Assembly: GCA_020403265.1 (NCBI GenBank)
Contig: JADBXZ010000009.1
Coordinates: forward strand, 62,001-126,000
Origin: Bacteroidota bacterium
GTDB taxonomy: Bacteria > Bacteroidota > Bacteroidia > B-17B0 > Aurantibacillaceae
Reading direction: 5' to 3'
Length of the DNA stretch: 64,000 nt
A program made the translations under genes and the position numbers. The notes beneath the pieces were generated by a model. It did no database searches, was not told where the DNA came from, and worked only from the letters and a program-made list of their open reading frames with translations. Positions within the stretch are counted from its first letter, which is position 1, and each line of letters starts with the position of its first letter. Positions 37,439-46,340 of the stretch are shown one piece after another.

Positions 37439-38221
37439 TTAGACTTTATCTTGCATAAAACGCACAATTTTTAAAACCAGGTTTCTTGGTGCGAATCGTG
37501 TTGTATTGGCCAAAATGTAATTCATGGTACCATGGATGGCAACTTTTTTTCCTTTAAGTAGGGCGTTGTAACCATACAAGGCTACTTCTTCGGAACTTGG
37601 CAAGTTTTTGTTTTTAAATAATTTACTATTTTCCAAAGATGCTGAAGTTTCAAAGCCGCTTTTAGTAGGTCCGGGGCACAAAGCGGTTACTGTTACCCCT
37701 GTATTTTCCAATTCGTTGGCAATGGCTTCACTGAAATGTAATACATAAGCTTTCGTAGCGAAGTAAACGCTCATCAAAGGCCCCGGTTGAAATGCCGCAA
37801 TTGATGAAACATTTAAAATTTTTCCCGATTTATTTTTAACCATCGCCGGCAAAAATAAATGTGTTAAATAGGTTAATGTTGTTATGTTTAAATTAATCAT
37901 CTGCTCTTGTTTGGTCCAATTGCTCTCGGCAAAGAAGCCAAAATCACCAAATCCGGCGTTGTTAACCAGGTGCGTAACATTTAGATTTTCATTGGTACAG
38001 TAATTAAATATTTCAAGGGCTGATTCGTAGTTACTTAAATCTTTCGCAAGTAACGTTACTTCAACTTTGTATTTTGAAATGAGTTCGTTAGCTAGCATTT
38101 CAAGTTTGTCTTTGCTTCTCGCTACCAAAAGAAGATGTTGATGATTGTTTTCAGCAAATATTTTTGCAAGTTCCATGCCTATTCCGCTAGAGGCGCCTGT
38201 TATGATGACGGTGTTTTTCAT
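37439..38221 (-). CDS. Short-chain dehydrogenase/reductase
   Basis: ITGASSGIGMELAKIFAE, VNNAGFGDFG, YFATKAYVLHFSEA. Confidence 0.92.
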   Translation of the reverse strand: MKNTVIITGASSGIGMELAKIFAENNHQHLLLVARSKDKLEMLANELISKYKVEVTLLAKDLSNYESALEIFNYCTNENLNVTHLVNNAGFGDFGFFAESNWTKQEQMINLNITTLTYLTHLFLPAMVKNKSGKILNVSSIAAFQPGPLMSVYFATKAYVLHFSEAIANELENTGVTVTALCPGPTKSGFETSASLENSKLFKNKNLPSSEEVALYGYNALLKGKKVAIHGTMNYILANTTRFAPRNLVLKIVRFMQDKV

Positions 38222-38260
38222 AAGTTGATAATTGATTATTTATTCATTAATTTATTTATT

Positions 38261-38836
38261 TTATTTTCGAATGGCCTGCCAACTCATCTCAAAACATAGA
38301 TGTATGTTAGTTTTGGTTGGTTTTATTTTGTTGGCCAGTATTAATTTAATTGTTTCGTGAATGGGCCCTGAGATTTGCGATTGGATGATTAATACATCTC
38401 CTTTTTTAATTAATTCGTTGTTTTGCGCTTGTTTTATAAACTCAAATACGGGTTCCATAATGGAATGGGCAAAATCTATCGTTTGTTTCGAAAGCAGTCC
38501 GCTATGGAAAAAATGTTCTACAAATAGCATTTTTTCAGGAAATTTCATGCAAAAATTAAAGTAACTCAACCACATTTTTTGAAAGGTGTTGTAAAAACTT
38601 AGGGAGTGATGTTTAGGATTAATTAAAACCTGAACGATTTCTGATTTAACCTCCTTAAAAAGTGAATTAATCAAGGCTTCTTTTGTTGGGTAGTAAACAT
38701 AAAGGGTCCCGGCAGCTACGTCGGCTTCTTTTGCTACATCAGCCATTTTTAGACCGGCAAACCCTGTTTTTAGTACTAATACACATGCGGCTTTGTTAAT
38801 TTGTTCAAGTTTGTGTTGATCCTTTATTCTTGCCAT
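38261..38836 (-). CDS. TetR/AcrR family transcriptional regulator
   Basis: N-terminal HTH: AACVLVLKTGFAGLKMADVAKEADVAAGTLYVYYPTKEALINSLF. Confidence 0.93.
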   Translation of the reverse strand: MARIKDQHKLEQINKAACVLVLKTGFAGLKMADVAKEADVAAGTLYVYYPTKEALINSLFKEVKSEIVQVLINPKHHSLSFYNTFQKMWLSYFNFCMKFPEKMLFVEHFFHSGLLSKQTIDFAHSIMEPVFEFIKQAQNNELIKKGDVLIIQSQISGPIHETIKLILANKIKPTKTNIHLCFEMSWQAIRK

Positions 38837-38918
38837 TACAGCACAAAATTAATGAATATTTATTCGGTAATAAAATTATTATGTTAATACTTGCTAAAAA
38901 GGTAATTTTGCAGTTGAT

Positions 38919-39689
38919 ATGGAATTAGCATTTAGAAAATACGGAGAAGGACCATCTCTTTTAATTTTGCATGGTCTTTTTGGTCAAATGGATAACTGGA
39001 ATTCATTAGCAAAACAGTTTGCTTCGCTTGGATTCACTGCCATTACAATTGATCAGCGTAATCATGGTTTATCTCCTCATTCGTACGAATGGACTTATGA
39101 ATTAATGGCGCATGATTTAATGGAGTTTATTGAACACCATAACCTTCAATCTCCAATAATTCTTGGTCATAGTATGGGCGGTAAGACGCTAATGTTTTTC
39201 GAAAAACTATTTCCAAAAATTGCACAAAAACTTATTATTTGTGATATAGCCGCCCGTGCATATGAACCAAAGCATAATGAAGTTGTTGCCGCACTGAATG
39301 CCGTTGATTTTAATCATGTTAAAACGCGTAAAGATGCTGAATTGGTTTTAAATTCGTTTATTAAGGATTTTGGAACCAAACAGTTTTTGCTAAAGAACAT
39401 TTATTGGAAAGATACCGATGCTAATTTAATGGATTGGCGATTTAATCTTAAAGCCATTACCGACAATTATAATAATGTAAGCGTTGCTGTGCCTGAGTTT
39501 ATTTCCAACTCACCAACCTTAATCATCAGGGGTAGTTTATCTGATTATATTAATGAAGAGGATATACAGAACTTTAACCTTAGGTTTAACAATATTACAA
39601 TTGAAACGATTTTGGATGCAGGGCATTGGGTGCATGCTGAAAAACCTTTAGACTTTTTTGAATGTGTAAAACGTTTTATAGTAAATTAA
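38919..39689 (+). CDS. Alpha/beta hydrolase (YbfF-like esterase)
   Basis: LLILHGLFGQMDNWNSLAKQF, ITIDQRNHGLSPHS, LGHSMGGKTLMFF, DAGHWVHAEKP. Confidence 0.92.
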   Translation: MELAFRKYGEGPSLLILHGLFGQMDNWNSLAKQFASLGFTAITIDQRNHGLSPHSYEWTYELMAHDLMEFIEHHNLQSPIILGHSMGGKTLMFFEKLFPKIAQKLIICDIAARAYEPKHNEVVAALNAVDFNHVKTRKDAELVLNSFIKDFGTKQFLLKNIYWKDTDANLMDWRFNLKAITDNYNNVSVAVPEFISNSPTLIIRGSLSDYINEEDIQNFNLRFNNITIETILDAGHWVHAEKPLDFFECVKRFIVN

Positions 39690-40305
39690 GTTTTTCAAGT
39701 AACGTTTGAACCTCCATGTTTTTCTCAAGGAGGTGCGCATTAATACCAACTTCTCCTGCACCTTTCACGTGCTGTATAGAGTCGTCAATAAAAATGGTTT
39801 CAGTTGGATTAAGTTTATTTTCATTTAATACAAACTCAAATATTTCCGCATCAGGTTTTCGCATGCCTAATCTGCATGAATAGTAGAGTTTATCAAAGTA
39901 ATCTTCAAAATTTTGTATGCCGTGTGTTCTTCTCAAATCGCGTTCAAATACCTCAATATGCGTTTCATTGGTATTACTTAATAAAAAGGTATTGTAACGT
40001 TGTTTAGCCGAAACTAATGTATCAAAACGATGTTCAGGAAAGTCCAGTAACATGGCATTCCATGCGTTGTATAATACATCCATTTCACCATTATAACCAA
40101 TTGTTTTTGCAAGCTCATAAAAAAAAGTTTCCTGCGAGATTGTACCCTTATCAAATGAATTAAACAAGTCTGATTGTTTGGCTTGTGTATAAATTTCTTC
40201 AAACGGTTGCGTGCTAAAAGCGTTAAAAGCTTTAATAGATTTATTAATGTCAAGGTTAATAATTACGCCGCCCAAGTCGAAAATTATATTTTTAATATGC
40301 CGCAT
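39676..40305 (-). CDS. HAD family phosphatase/haloacid dehalogenase-like hydrolase
   Basis: KNIIFDLGGVIINLD, LLSNTNETHIEVF, GMRKPDAEIFEFVL, FIDDSIQHVKGA. Likely start MRHIKNIIFDLGG at 40305. Confidence 0.9.
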   Translation of the reverse strand: MRHIKNIIFDLGGVIINLDINKSIKAFNAFSTQPFEEIYTQAKQSDLFNSFDKGTISQETFFYELAKTIGYNGEMDVLYNAWNAMLLDFPEHRFDTLVSAKQRYNTFLLSNTNETHIEVFERDLRRTHGIQNFEDYFDKLYYSCRLGMRKPDAEIFEFVLNENKLNPTETIFIDDSIQHVKGAGEVGINAHLLEKNMEVQTLLEKLNLL

Positions 40306-40348
40306 TAAAGTTATATTTGAATGACGAAAATAAACATTAGAAGTTAAC

Positions 40349-42628
40349 ATGAAAATAGGCATTAAACTCACCTTAACATTTTTTGGAATTTCTTTACTCG
40401 CCATGTTGGTTGCCGGTGTTATTAGTTACCGCGATGCCAAAGAAACACTGCAAGAGGAATCTTTTAAAAAACTAACTGCCATCCGTGAGATGAAATCTAG
40501 TCAGGTTGTGGATTATTTTACACAAATTGAACATCAATTATTGGCCTTTGCAGAGAACCCCTCTACTGTTGAGGCCATGAAAGGATTTAAAGAAGGATTT
40601 CGTTTAATGACCAAGGATTTTAGTAATCGAGACCCGAATGACATTCATCGCAACAATAGAATGGAAGACTATTTAGATACTTTTTTTATTCCGCGATTAA
40701 ATGCCCAAAGCCTCAATGTAGTTAATAAAAAGAGTTTAAGACCATTGAATTTAAACGCTTTGTTATTACAGGAGTTATACATCGCTAACAATAAGTATAC
40801 TTCTGAAAACAGATTAAATTGTGATTCTTTGCCGCAAAAATTTGTTTATAATAATATTCATAAAAAATACCACCACGTTATCAGAAACTATATGTTGCGC
40901 TTTGGTTTTTATGATGTTTTTTTTATTGATAACGAAAGTGCAGATATTGTTTATACGGTATATAAAGAGATAGATTTTGCTTCTTCCTTAGAATCCGGTG
41001 CCTACCGAAATACTAATTTAGCGAGAGCATTTAATGGAGCCCTATCACTTGATTCAAACAAGAAATCTATTCTTGTTGATTTTGAGGAATATCTTCCATC
41101 CTACAATTTACCTGCCTCATTTATAGCATGCCCGGTAAAGGAAAATGGTAAAATAATCGGCGTTGTAGCATTTCAAATGCCTATTGACAATATTAATAAG
41201 TTAATGACGAATAACAATAAGTGGAAAGAAATTGGTTTAGGCACAACAGGTGAAACATACATAGTAGGGGAAGATTTTACATTGAGAAACCAAAGTAGAT
41301 TTTTAATAGAGGATAGTGCAGGCTATTTTAAGTTGTTAAATGAAATAGGCGTAAGTAATCTCAGAATTCAAAAAATAAAAACCTATCATAGTACTGTTGG
41401 GTTGCAGGAAGTGAAGACGAAGGGGACAAGGGAAGCTTTAACAGGTAAAACTGCCAATATGATTTTTGAGGATTATAGAGGTATTCCTGTATTGTCGTCT
41501 TTTATGCCATTAAACTTATTCGGTATGAAGTGGGTTATTTTAAGCGAAATTGACGAAAGTGAAGCGTTTGAGCCGGCTAAACAATTGAGAAATAAAATCA
41601 TTAATGCTTCTATTGTTTTAATCGTTTTTGTATTACTAATTTCTTACTTTATCTCCAGGAAGGTAACCAAACCGATTAAAGAGTTGGAATACGATGCCTA
41701 CGAGTTAGCCAAAGGTAATTTAGATGTTGAAATTGTGAATGATAGGGTAGATGAAATTGGTTCATTAGCCAGCAGCTTTCAGCAAATGCAGCATTCAATT
41801 AAAGATTTGATTCACGGATTGGAAGATAAAGTTCTGGAGCGCACACAAGAGGTAGTTCGTCAAAAAGATATTATTGAACATAAACAAAAGGAAATTGTAG
41901 ACAGTTTAAATTATGCGGGTAGAATCCAAAGTACATTACTTGCAAACGAAACTTTTTTAAATAAATACTTACCGAATCATTTTATTTTGTTTAAACCAAA
42001 GGATATTGTTAGTGGAGATTTTTATTTTGCAACTAAAACCGCCACTCATTTTTACATAGCAGTTTGTGATAGTACCGGACACGGAGTGCCCGGCGCCATT
42101 ATGAGCATCCTTAATATGGCTTTCATCAACGAGGCAATTGGTCAGCATAAATTAGCCGAGCCGGACAAAATATTAAATCATGTAAGAGAGCGTTTGATTA
42201 ACAGTTTATCAAAGTATGGCGGACAAGATGGTATGGATGGTATTTTGTTTTGTATTGATCTACAATCTAAAAAAATAACTTATGCCGCTGCCAATAATGC
42301 GCCTATTTTAATCAGAAAAGGAGAAGTAATTGAGCTGGAGTGCGACAAAATGCCAATTGGTAAAGGTTTAATTGAGAAGCAGTTTAGGTTATTTGAAATG
42401 AATGTGCAAAAAGATGATTTATTAGTGGCTTATACGGATGGGTTTGCAGATCAATTTGGCGGGCCAAAAGGCAAAAAGTTAATGTATAAACCGCTCAAAC
42501 AACAATTATTGGCTTTTAGTAGTTTAGATGTTAAAGATCAAAAGCTTAAATTAGATAATTATTTTGAAGAGTGGCGAGGTGATATTGATCAAGTAGATGA
42601 TGTTTGTGTATTGGGTATTAAATTTTAG
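40349..42628 (+). CDS. Membrane sensor SpoIIE/PP2C-type phosphatase with Cache-like and HAMP domains
   Basis: N-terminal TM and long extracellular region, HAMP (ISRKVTKPIKELEYDAYELAKGNLDVEI), KDIVSGDFYFA, DSTGHGVPGAIMSIL. Confidence 0.9.
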   Translation: MKIGIKLTLTFFGISLLAMLVAGVISYRDAKETLQEESFKKLTAIREMKSSQVVDYFTQIEHQLLAFAENPSTVEAMKGFKEGFRLMTKDFSNRDPNDIHRNNRMEDYLDTFFIPRLNAQSLNVVNKKSLRPLNLNALLLQELYIANNKYTSENRLNCDSLPQKFVYNNIHKKYHHVIRNYMLRFGFYDVFFIDNESADIVYTVYKEIDFASSLESGAYRNTNLARAFNGALSLDSNKKSILVDFEEYLPSYNLPASFIACPVKENGKIIGVVAFQMPIDNINKLMTNNNKWKEIGLGTTGETYIVGEDFTLRNQSRFLIEDSAGYFKLLNEIGVSNLRIQKIKTYHSTVGLQEVKTKGTREALTGKTANMIFEDYRGIPVLSSFMPLNLFGMKWVILSEIDESEAFEPAKQLRNKIINASIVLIVFVLLISYFISRKVTKPIKELEYDAYELAKGNLDVEIVNDRVDEIGSLASSFQQMQHSIKDLIHGLEDKVLERTQEVVRQKDIIEHKQKEIVDSLNYAGRIQSTLLANETFLNKYLPNHFILFKPKDIVSGDFYFATKTATHFYIAVCDSTGHGVPGAIMSILNMAFINEAIGQHKLAEPDKILNHVRERLINSLSKYGGQDGMDGILFCIDLQSKKITYAAANNAPILIRKGEVIELECDKMPIGKGLIEKQFRLFEMNVQKDDLLVAYTDGFADQFGGPKGKKLMYKPLKQQLLAFSSLDVKDQKLKLDNYFEEWRGDIDQVDDVCVLGIKF

Positions 42629-42632
42629 TATT

Positions 42633-43358
42633 ATGAGATATAGTTTGTTTATGTGTATGCTACTTGCAATAGTGGCTTGTAAAAAAGAAGAGATTAAAAA
42701 TCCTGATAAAAACCAAACTATTGCTACTTCCACAAAAATAGCCGGGGTTTTAAATTATGATATTTTAAGAACGAGTGTAGCTCCTTCTAATACCTTTTCA
42801 TCAGTGATGCAACTTAATGCCAGATTTTATTCACCGGAGGTGCCAGCCGGAGCAGCTAATGCCAACAACACTGTAAATGCAGGAACGGTAACAGCCAACG
42901 GTTACGGACTTAAACAAATCATTACCAACAGTACCACTGTATCTTATGTTGATACAACAGGCATGATTAGTAATTTCCCAATAACCTATTCACTCAGTGG
43001 CAGCAGTGTTTTCACCATCACAACTTTTACCAATTCATTAATTGCAACGCCTTCTATTAGTAATTTTAATACGCTGCCTTCCTTTATTTCAAAAGCCAGT
43101 GCATTTACTTTTACATTAGTTGATGCCGTAAATGTAAAAGATGCAGAATTATTGATTCACAACATTCCCGTTACCTTTACAAATAATGTGGTGAATGTGC
43201 CGGTTAATGTGCTTTCTACAATTCCTACCGCAACATTTATAAATGTTCAGTTAAAACTCACACCAACTGATGCTTCTATATATGTTTTTAACGGCAAAAA
43301 CTTTAGCGCCAGCTGCAATACAATTTATCTCAAGAAAAACGTTTACGTTACACCATAA
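42633..43358 (+). CDS. Hypothetical lipoprotein
   Basis: MRYSLFMCMLLAIVACKKEE lipobox; Ser/Thr-rich body. Internal Met preferred over track start. Confidence 0.7.
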   Translation: MRYSLFMCMLLAIVACKKEEIKNPDKNQTIATSTKIAGVLNYDILRTSVAPSNTFSSVMQLNARFYSPEVPAGAANANNTVNAGTVTANGYGLKQIITNSTTVSYVDTTGMISNFPITYSLSGSSVFTITTFTNSLIATPSISNFNTLPSFISKASAFTFTLVDAVNVKDAELLIHNIPVTFTNNVVNVPVNVLSTIPTATFINVQLKLTPTDASIYVFNGKNFSASCNTIYLKKNVYVTP

Positions 43359-43747
43359 TGAAATGGATTTTTGTAATTGCTGTTTTTCCTTCTTACCTTC
43401 AAGCTCAACAGGATTCAATAAGTAGTAAAGAAACCGTAAAGCCAATTCAATTTGAGGCTTGCATGGCCAGTTATTATGCTAAAAAATTTGAAGGAAGAAA
43501 ATGCAGCAGCGGCGAACGTTTCAGAAATGACAGTTTAACGGCAGCACATAAAAATTTACCTTTTGGCACGAAACTAAAAGTAATCAATTTAAACAACGAT
43601 AGTTCTGTTGTTGTGCGAATTAATGACCGCTTACCAAAAAAATCAAAACGCTGCATCGATTTAACACAGCGGGCTGCCAGGCAGTTGAATTTTATCGAAA
43701 GTGGTGTAACGAAGGTAAAATTCGAAATATTAAAAGATTCAATTTAA
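43358..43747 (+). CDS. RlpA-like double-psi beta-barrel protein
   Basis: ASYYAKKFEGRKCSSGERFRNDSLTAAHKNLPFGTKLKVINLNNDSSVVVRINDRLP...CIDLTQRAARQL. Confidence 0.93.
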   Translation: MKWIFVIAVFPSYLQAQQDSISSKETVKPIQFEACMASYYAKKFEGRKCSSGERFRNDSLTAAHKNLPFGTKLKVINLNNDSSVVVRINDRLPKKSKRCIDLTQRAARQLNFIESGVTKVKFEILKDSI

Positions 43748-43794
43748 ACACAGCCCTTTTTATACCATTCATATATCTTAAGTGGGCCATAGTC

Positions 43795-43886
43795 AGTCTG
43801 AGCGGAGTCGAAGACTGCAGACACACGTCTCTTAATAATTTTTTGTCAGACAAGTACACACTTTGACAAGCTCAAATATAACAGAC
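43795..43886. repeat. Diverged copy of an intergenic REP-like element (GTCTGAGCGGAGTCGAAGACTG ... TTTGACAAGCTCA)
   Basis: agtctgagcggagtcgaagactg followed by ctttgacaagctcaa, approximately inverted halves; intergenic. Confidence 0.6.
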
Positions 43887-43899
43887 AACTTAACCCATT

Positions 43900-43927
43900 T
43901 TATTCATTTGGTTTTCCAAATGAATAA
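43900..43927. repeat. Perfect inverted repeat TTATTCATTTGG-TTTT-CCAAATGAATAA
   Basis: 12-bp perfect arms with 4-nt loop, read directly. Confidence 0.95.
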
Positions 43928-43935
43928 ACGATGTA

Positions 43936-43987
43936 AGAAAATCAACCATTTGCTAAGGAATACATGAAATCCAAATGGTGATTTTCT
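43936..43987. repeat. Imperfect inverted repeat AGAAAATCAACCATTTG ... CAAATGGTGATTTTCT
   Basis: Arms match except one unpaired base; ~19-nt loop. Confidence 0.9.
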
Positions 43988-44039
43988 AAATCGGGCTTGC
44001 CTGCTTAATCCATGTTTACCTAGCTTTAGCAGCCCTACC

Positions 44040-44103
44040 TGCAATAGGCAGGATAACCCCAATTAATACAAGTAGTTCGGCTAATTCTTAGCCTCCTATT
44101 GCA
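44040..44103. repeat. Inverted repeat TGCAATAGG ... CCTATTGCA
   Basis: 9-bp perfect arms at 44040-44048 and 44095-44103. Confidence 0.85.
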
Positions 44104-44206
44104 TAAATTGGGTTTAATACTTATGTATGGTATTAGTTAATTACCTGTTTATAAATCAAGGTTAATTGCCTTCTGAATCCTTATACATTTACTTTAAAAT
44201 TTAATT

Positions 44207-46123
44207 ATGGAAATAGTATTAAAGTATTGGTGGATTATTATTCCGGTTTTATTGCTGGTGTTTTACAAGGTGTTATTCAGATTGTTCGGAATAGTCATTA
44301 TTCCGGAAGATAAAATTGGATTGGTGACAAAGAAGTTTGTTTTGTTCGGAAAATCAGAATTGCCTCCGGGGCGCATTGTGGCTGTTGAAGGCGAAGCGGG
44401 TTTTCAAGCGCAGAGTTTAGCGCCGGGCATTTATTTTTGGAAATGGATTTGGCAATATGAAATTACCATGCAACCTTTAACCATTATCCCGCAAGGCAAA
44501 ATTGGGTTGTTGGTGGCAAAGGATGGTAAAGAATTAGAAACTGGTCGTATTTTGGCGCGCAAGGTGGAGTGTGATAGTTTTCAGGATGCAGTTGCATTTT
44601 TAACGAAAGGCGGCAGCAAAGGTCGTCAGAGTGCTTATATCACTGCCGGTACTTACCGTATCAATACCTTTTTATTTGAAATTTTTACAGTGGATATGTT
44701 TACGGTAAATGAAAACATGGTTGGGATTGTAACCACCTTAGATGGTTATCCGATTGAAGAAGGTAACATTGCAGGTAAAACAGTGGCAGGACATAATAAT
44801 TTTCAGGACACCGATGCTTTTCTAAGCGCAGGTGGTAATAAGGGTTTGCAGCCACAGGTAATTTTAGCCGGTAGTTACTATTTGAACCCTTGGTTTGCAA
44901 GCGTTGAGCAAATTAAAATGACCGAAATTCCGATTGGTTATGTAGGTGTAGTGATTTCTTATGTTGGACAAGAAGGTAAAGATTTAAGCGGCGCAGAATT
45001 TAAACACGGTAACATTGTAAGCAAAGGCGAAAAAGGTGTATGGGCAGAACCGTTAGGTCCCGGTAAGTATCCGGTAAATACTTACATCATGCGTGTAGAG
45101 TTGGTACCTACAACCAATTTAGTTTTAAATTGGGCCAATGCAAGAAGCGAGGCGCATCAATTAGATAAACATTTAAGTACCATTACCGTTCGAAGTAAAG
45201 ATGGTTTCCCTTTTAATTTAGATGTGAGTCAAATTATTCATATTCCAACCAACGAAGCGCCAAAAGTAATTGCACGTTTTGGAAACATGGTTAACCTAGT
45301 AGGGCAAGTACTTGAACCAACCATTGGAAATTATTTCAGAAACTCTGCGCAAGATAGCGATGTAATTGCTTTTTTAAGCAGCCGTAAAGAACGACAAGAT
45401 GCAGCGAAGAAACGAATCAGTGAGGTGTTGGATCAATACAATGTGAATGGTGTTGACACCTTAATTGGCGACATTGTACCACCTGAAAGTTTAATGAAGA
45501 CCTTAACCGATAGAAAAATTGCGGAGGAACAAAACACCACGTTTGAAACACAGAAAAAAGCAGAGGTAACCCGCCAGGCTTTAGAAAAGGAAACAGCCGT
45601 AGCCGATATGCAAAAAGAAATTGTGAAGGCAGACCAAGGGGTATTAATTAGTGAGCGTATTGCCGATGCAGCAGTGAAGAAAGCAACCGGTGAGGCGCAG
45701 GGGGTAAAAATATCGTCTAATGCAGAGGCAGATCGTTTAAAAGTGATTGCGGCGGCAGAAGCAGAGCGTACCAAATTAGCAGCCAATGCTGAAGCCGAAA
45801 AAATTAAGGCTTTAGCTAATGCGGATGCCGAGAAGATAACAGTGACCGGTAATGCGGAGGCCAATAAAATTTTAGCGATTGGAAAATCAAACGCCGAAAG
45901 TTATAAATTAAGTGTAGAGGCCATGGGTGGCGATAATTTTACCAAGTTAAAAGTAACCGAACAAATAGGTAAAGAGCGCATTAAAATTATACCTGAAGTT
46001 TTAATTACCGGCGGGGGAGAAGGTCAGAACGGTCCTATTAATGGCTTGTTGGGTTTGCAATTATTGGATGGGATAATGGAAAGAGGTAAGAAGGAAGGTA
46101 ATATTGATAAAGACACTAAGTAA
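44207..46123 (+). CDS. SPFH/flotillin-like membrane protein
   Basis: N-terminal TM; internally repeated SPFH-like segments; C-terminal Ala/Glu heptad region (AEADRLKVIAAAEAERTKLAANAEAEKIKALANADAEKI). Confidence 0.9.
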   Translation: MEIVLKYWWIIIPVLLLVFYKVLFRLFGIVIIPEDKIGLVTKKFVLFGKSELPPGRIVAVEGEAGFQAQSLAPGIYFWKWIWQYEITMQPLTIIPQGKIGLLVAKDGKELETGRILARKVECDSFQDAVAFLTKGGSKGRQSAYITAGTYRINTFLFEIFTVDMFTVNENMVGIVTTLDGYPIEEGNIAGKTVAGHNNFQDTDAFLSAGGNKGLQPQVILAGSYYLNPWFASVEQIKMTEIPIGYVGVVISYVGQEGKDLSGAEFKHGNIVSKGEKGVWAEPLGPGKYPVNTYIMRVELVPTTNLVLNWANARSEAHQLDKHLSTITVRSKDGFPFNLDVSQIIHIPTNEAPKVIARFGNMVNLVGQVLEPTIGNYFRNSAQDSDVIAFLSSRKERQDAAKKRISEVLDQYNVNGVDTLIGDIVPPESLMKTLTDRKIAEEQNTTFETQKKAEVTRQALEKETAVADMQKEIVKADQGVLISERIADAAVKKATGEAQGVKISSNAEADRLKVIAAAEAERTKLAANAEAEKIKALANADAEKITVTGNAEANKILAIGKSNAESYKLSVEAMGGDNFTKLKVTEQIGKERIKIIPEVLITGGGEGQNGPINGLLGLQLLDGIMERGKKEGNIDKDTK

Positions 46124-46340
46124 GATTGAAATACAACGTGAAGGATTATTATGCTCGCTTTGGTTAGAGCAAAACTTTATGGTTAATGGCATATTTAGTT
46201 CAATTAATAAGGCATCGGAAATGTCTTTGATTCTTTCAAAAAACAGTGAATTGCAAACACGTTGCGTTCAATGTGATAATTATTGAAGCAAAAAAGCATG
46301 TAATTTTTAAAATTTTAGTTTATAAATAAATTGAAGGGTA

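Noticed and set aside
45433-45864. 143-aa minus-strand Ala/Ser-rich ORF opposite the flotillin-like gene
   Set aside because: Shadow of the Ala/Glu heptad repeats of the SPFH protein; no independent signals.
46104-46286. 60-aa ORF after the flotillin-like gene as a gene or transposase remnant
   Set aside because: Overlaps the end of the SPFH CDS, no recognisable motif; treated as noise.
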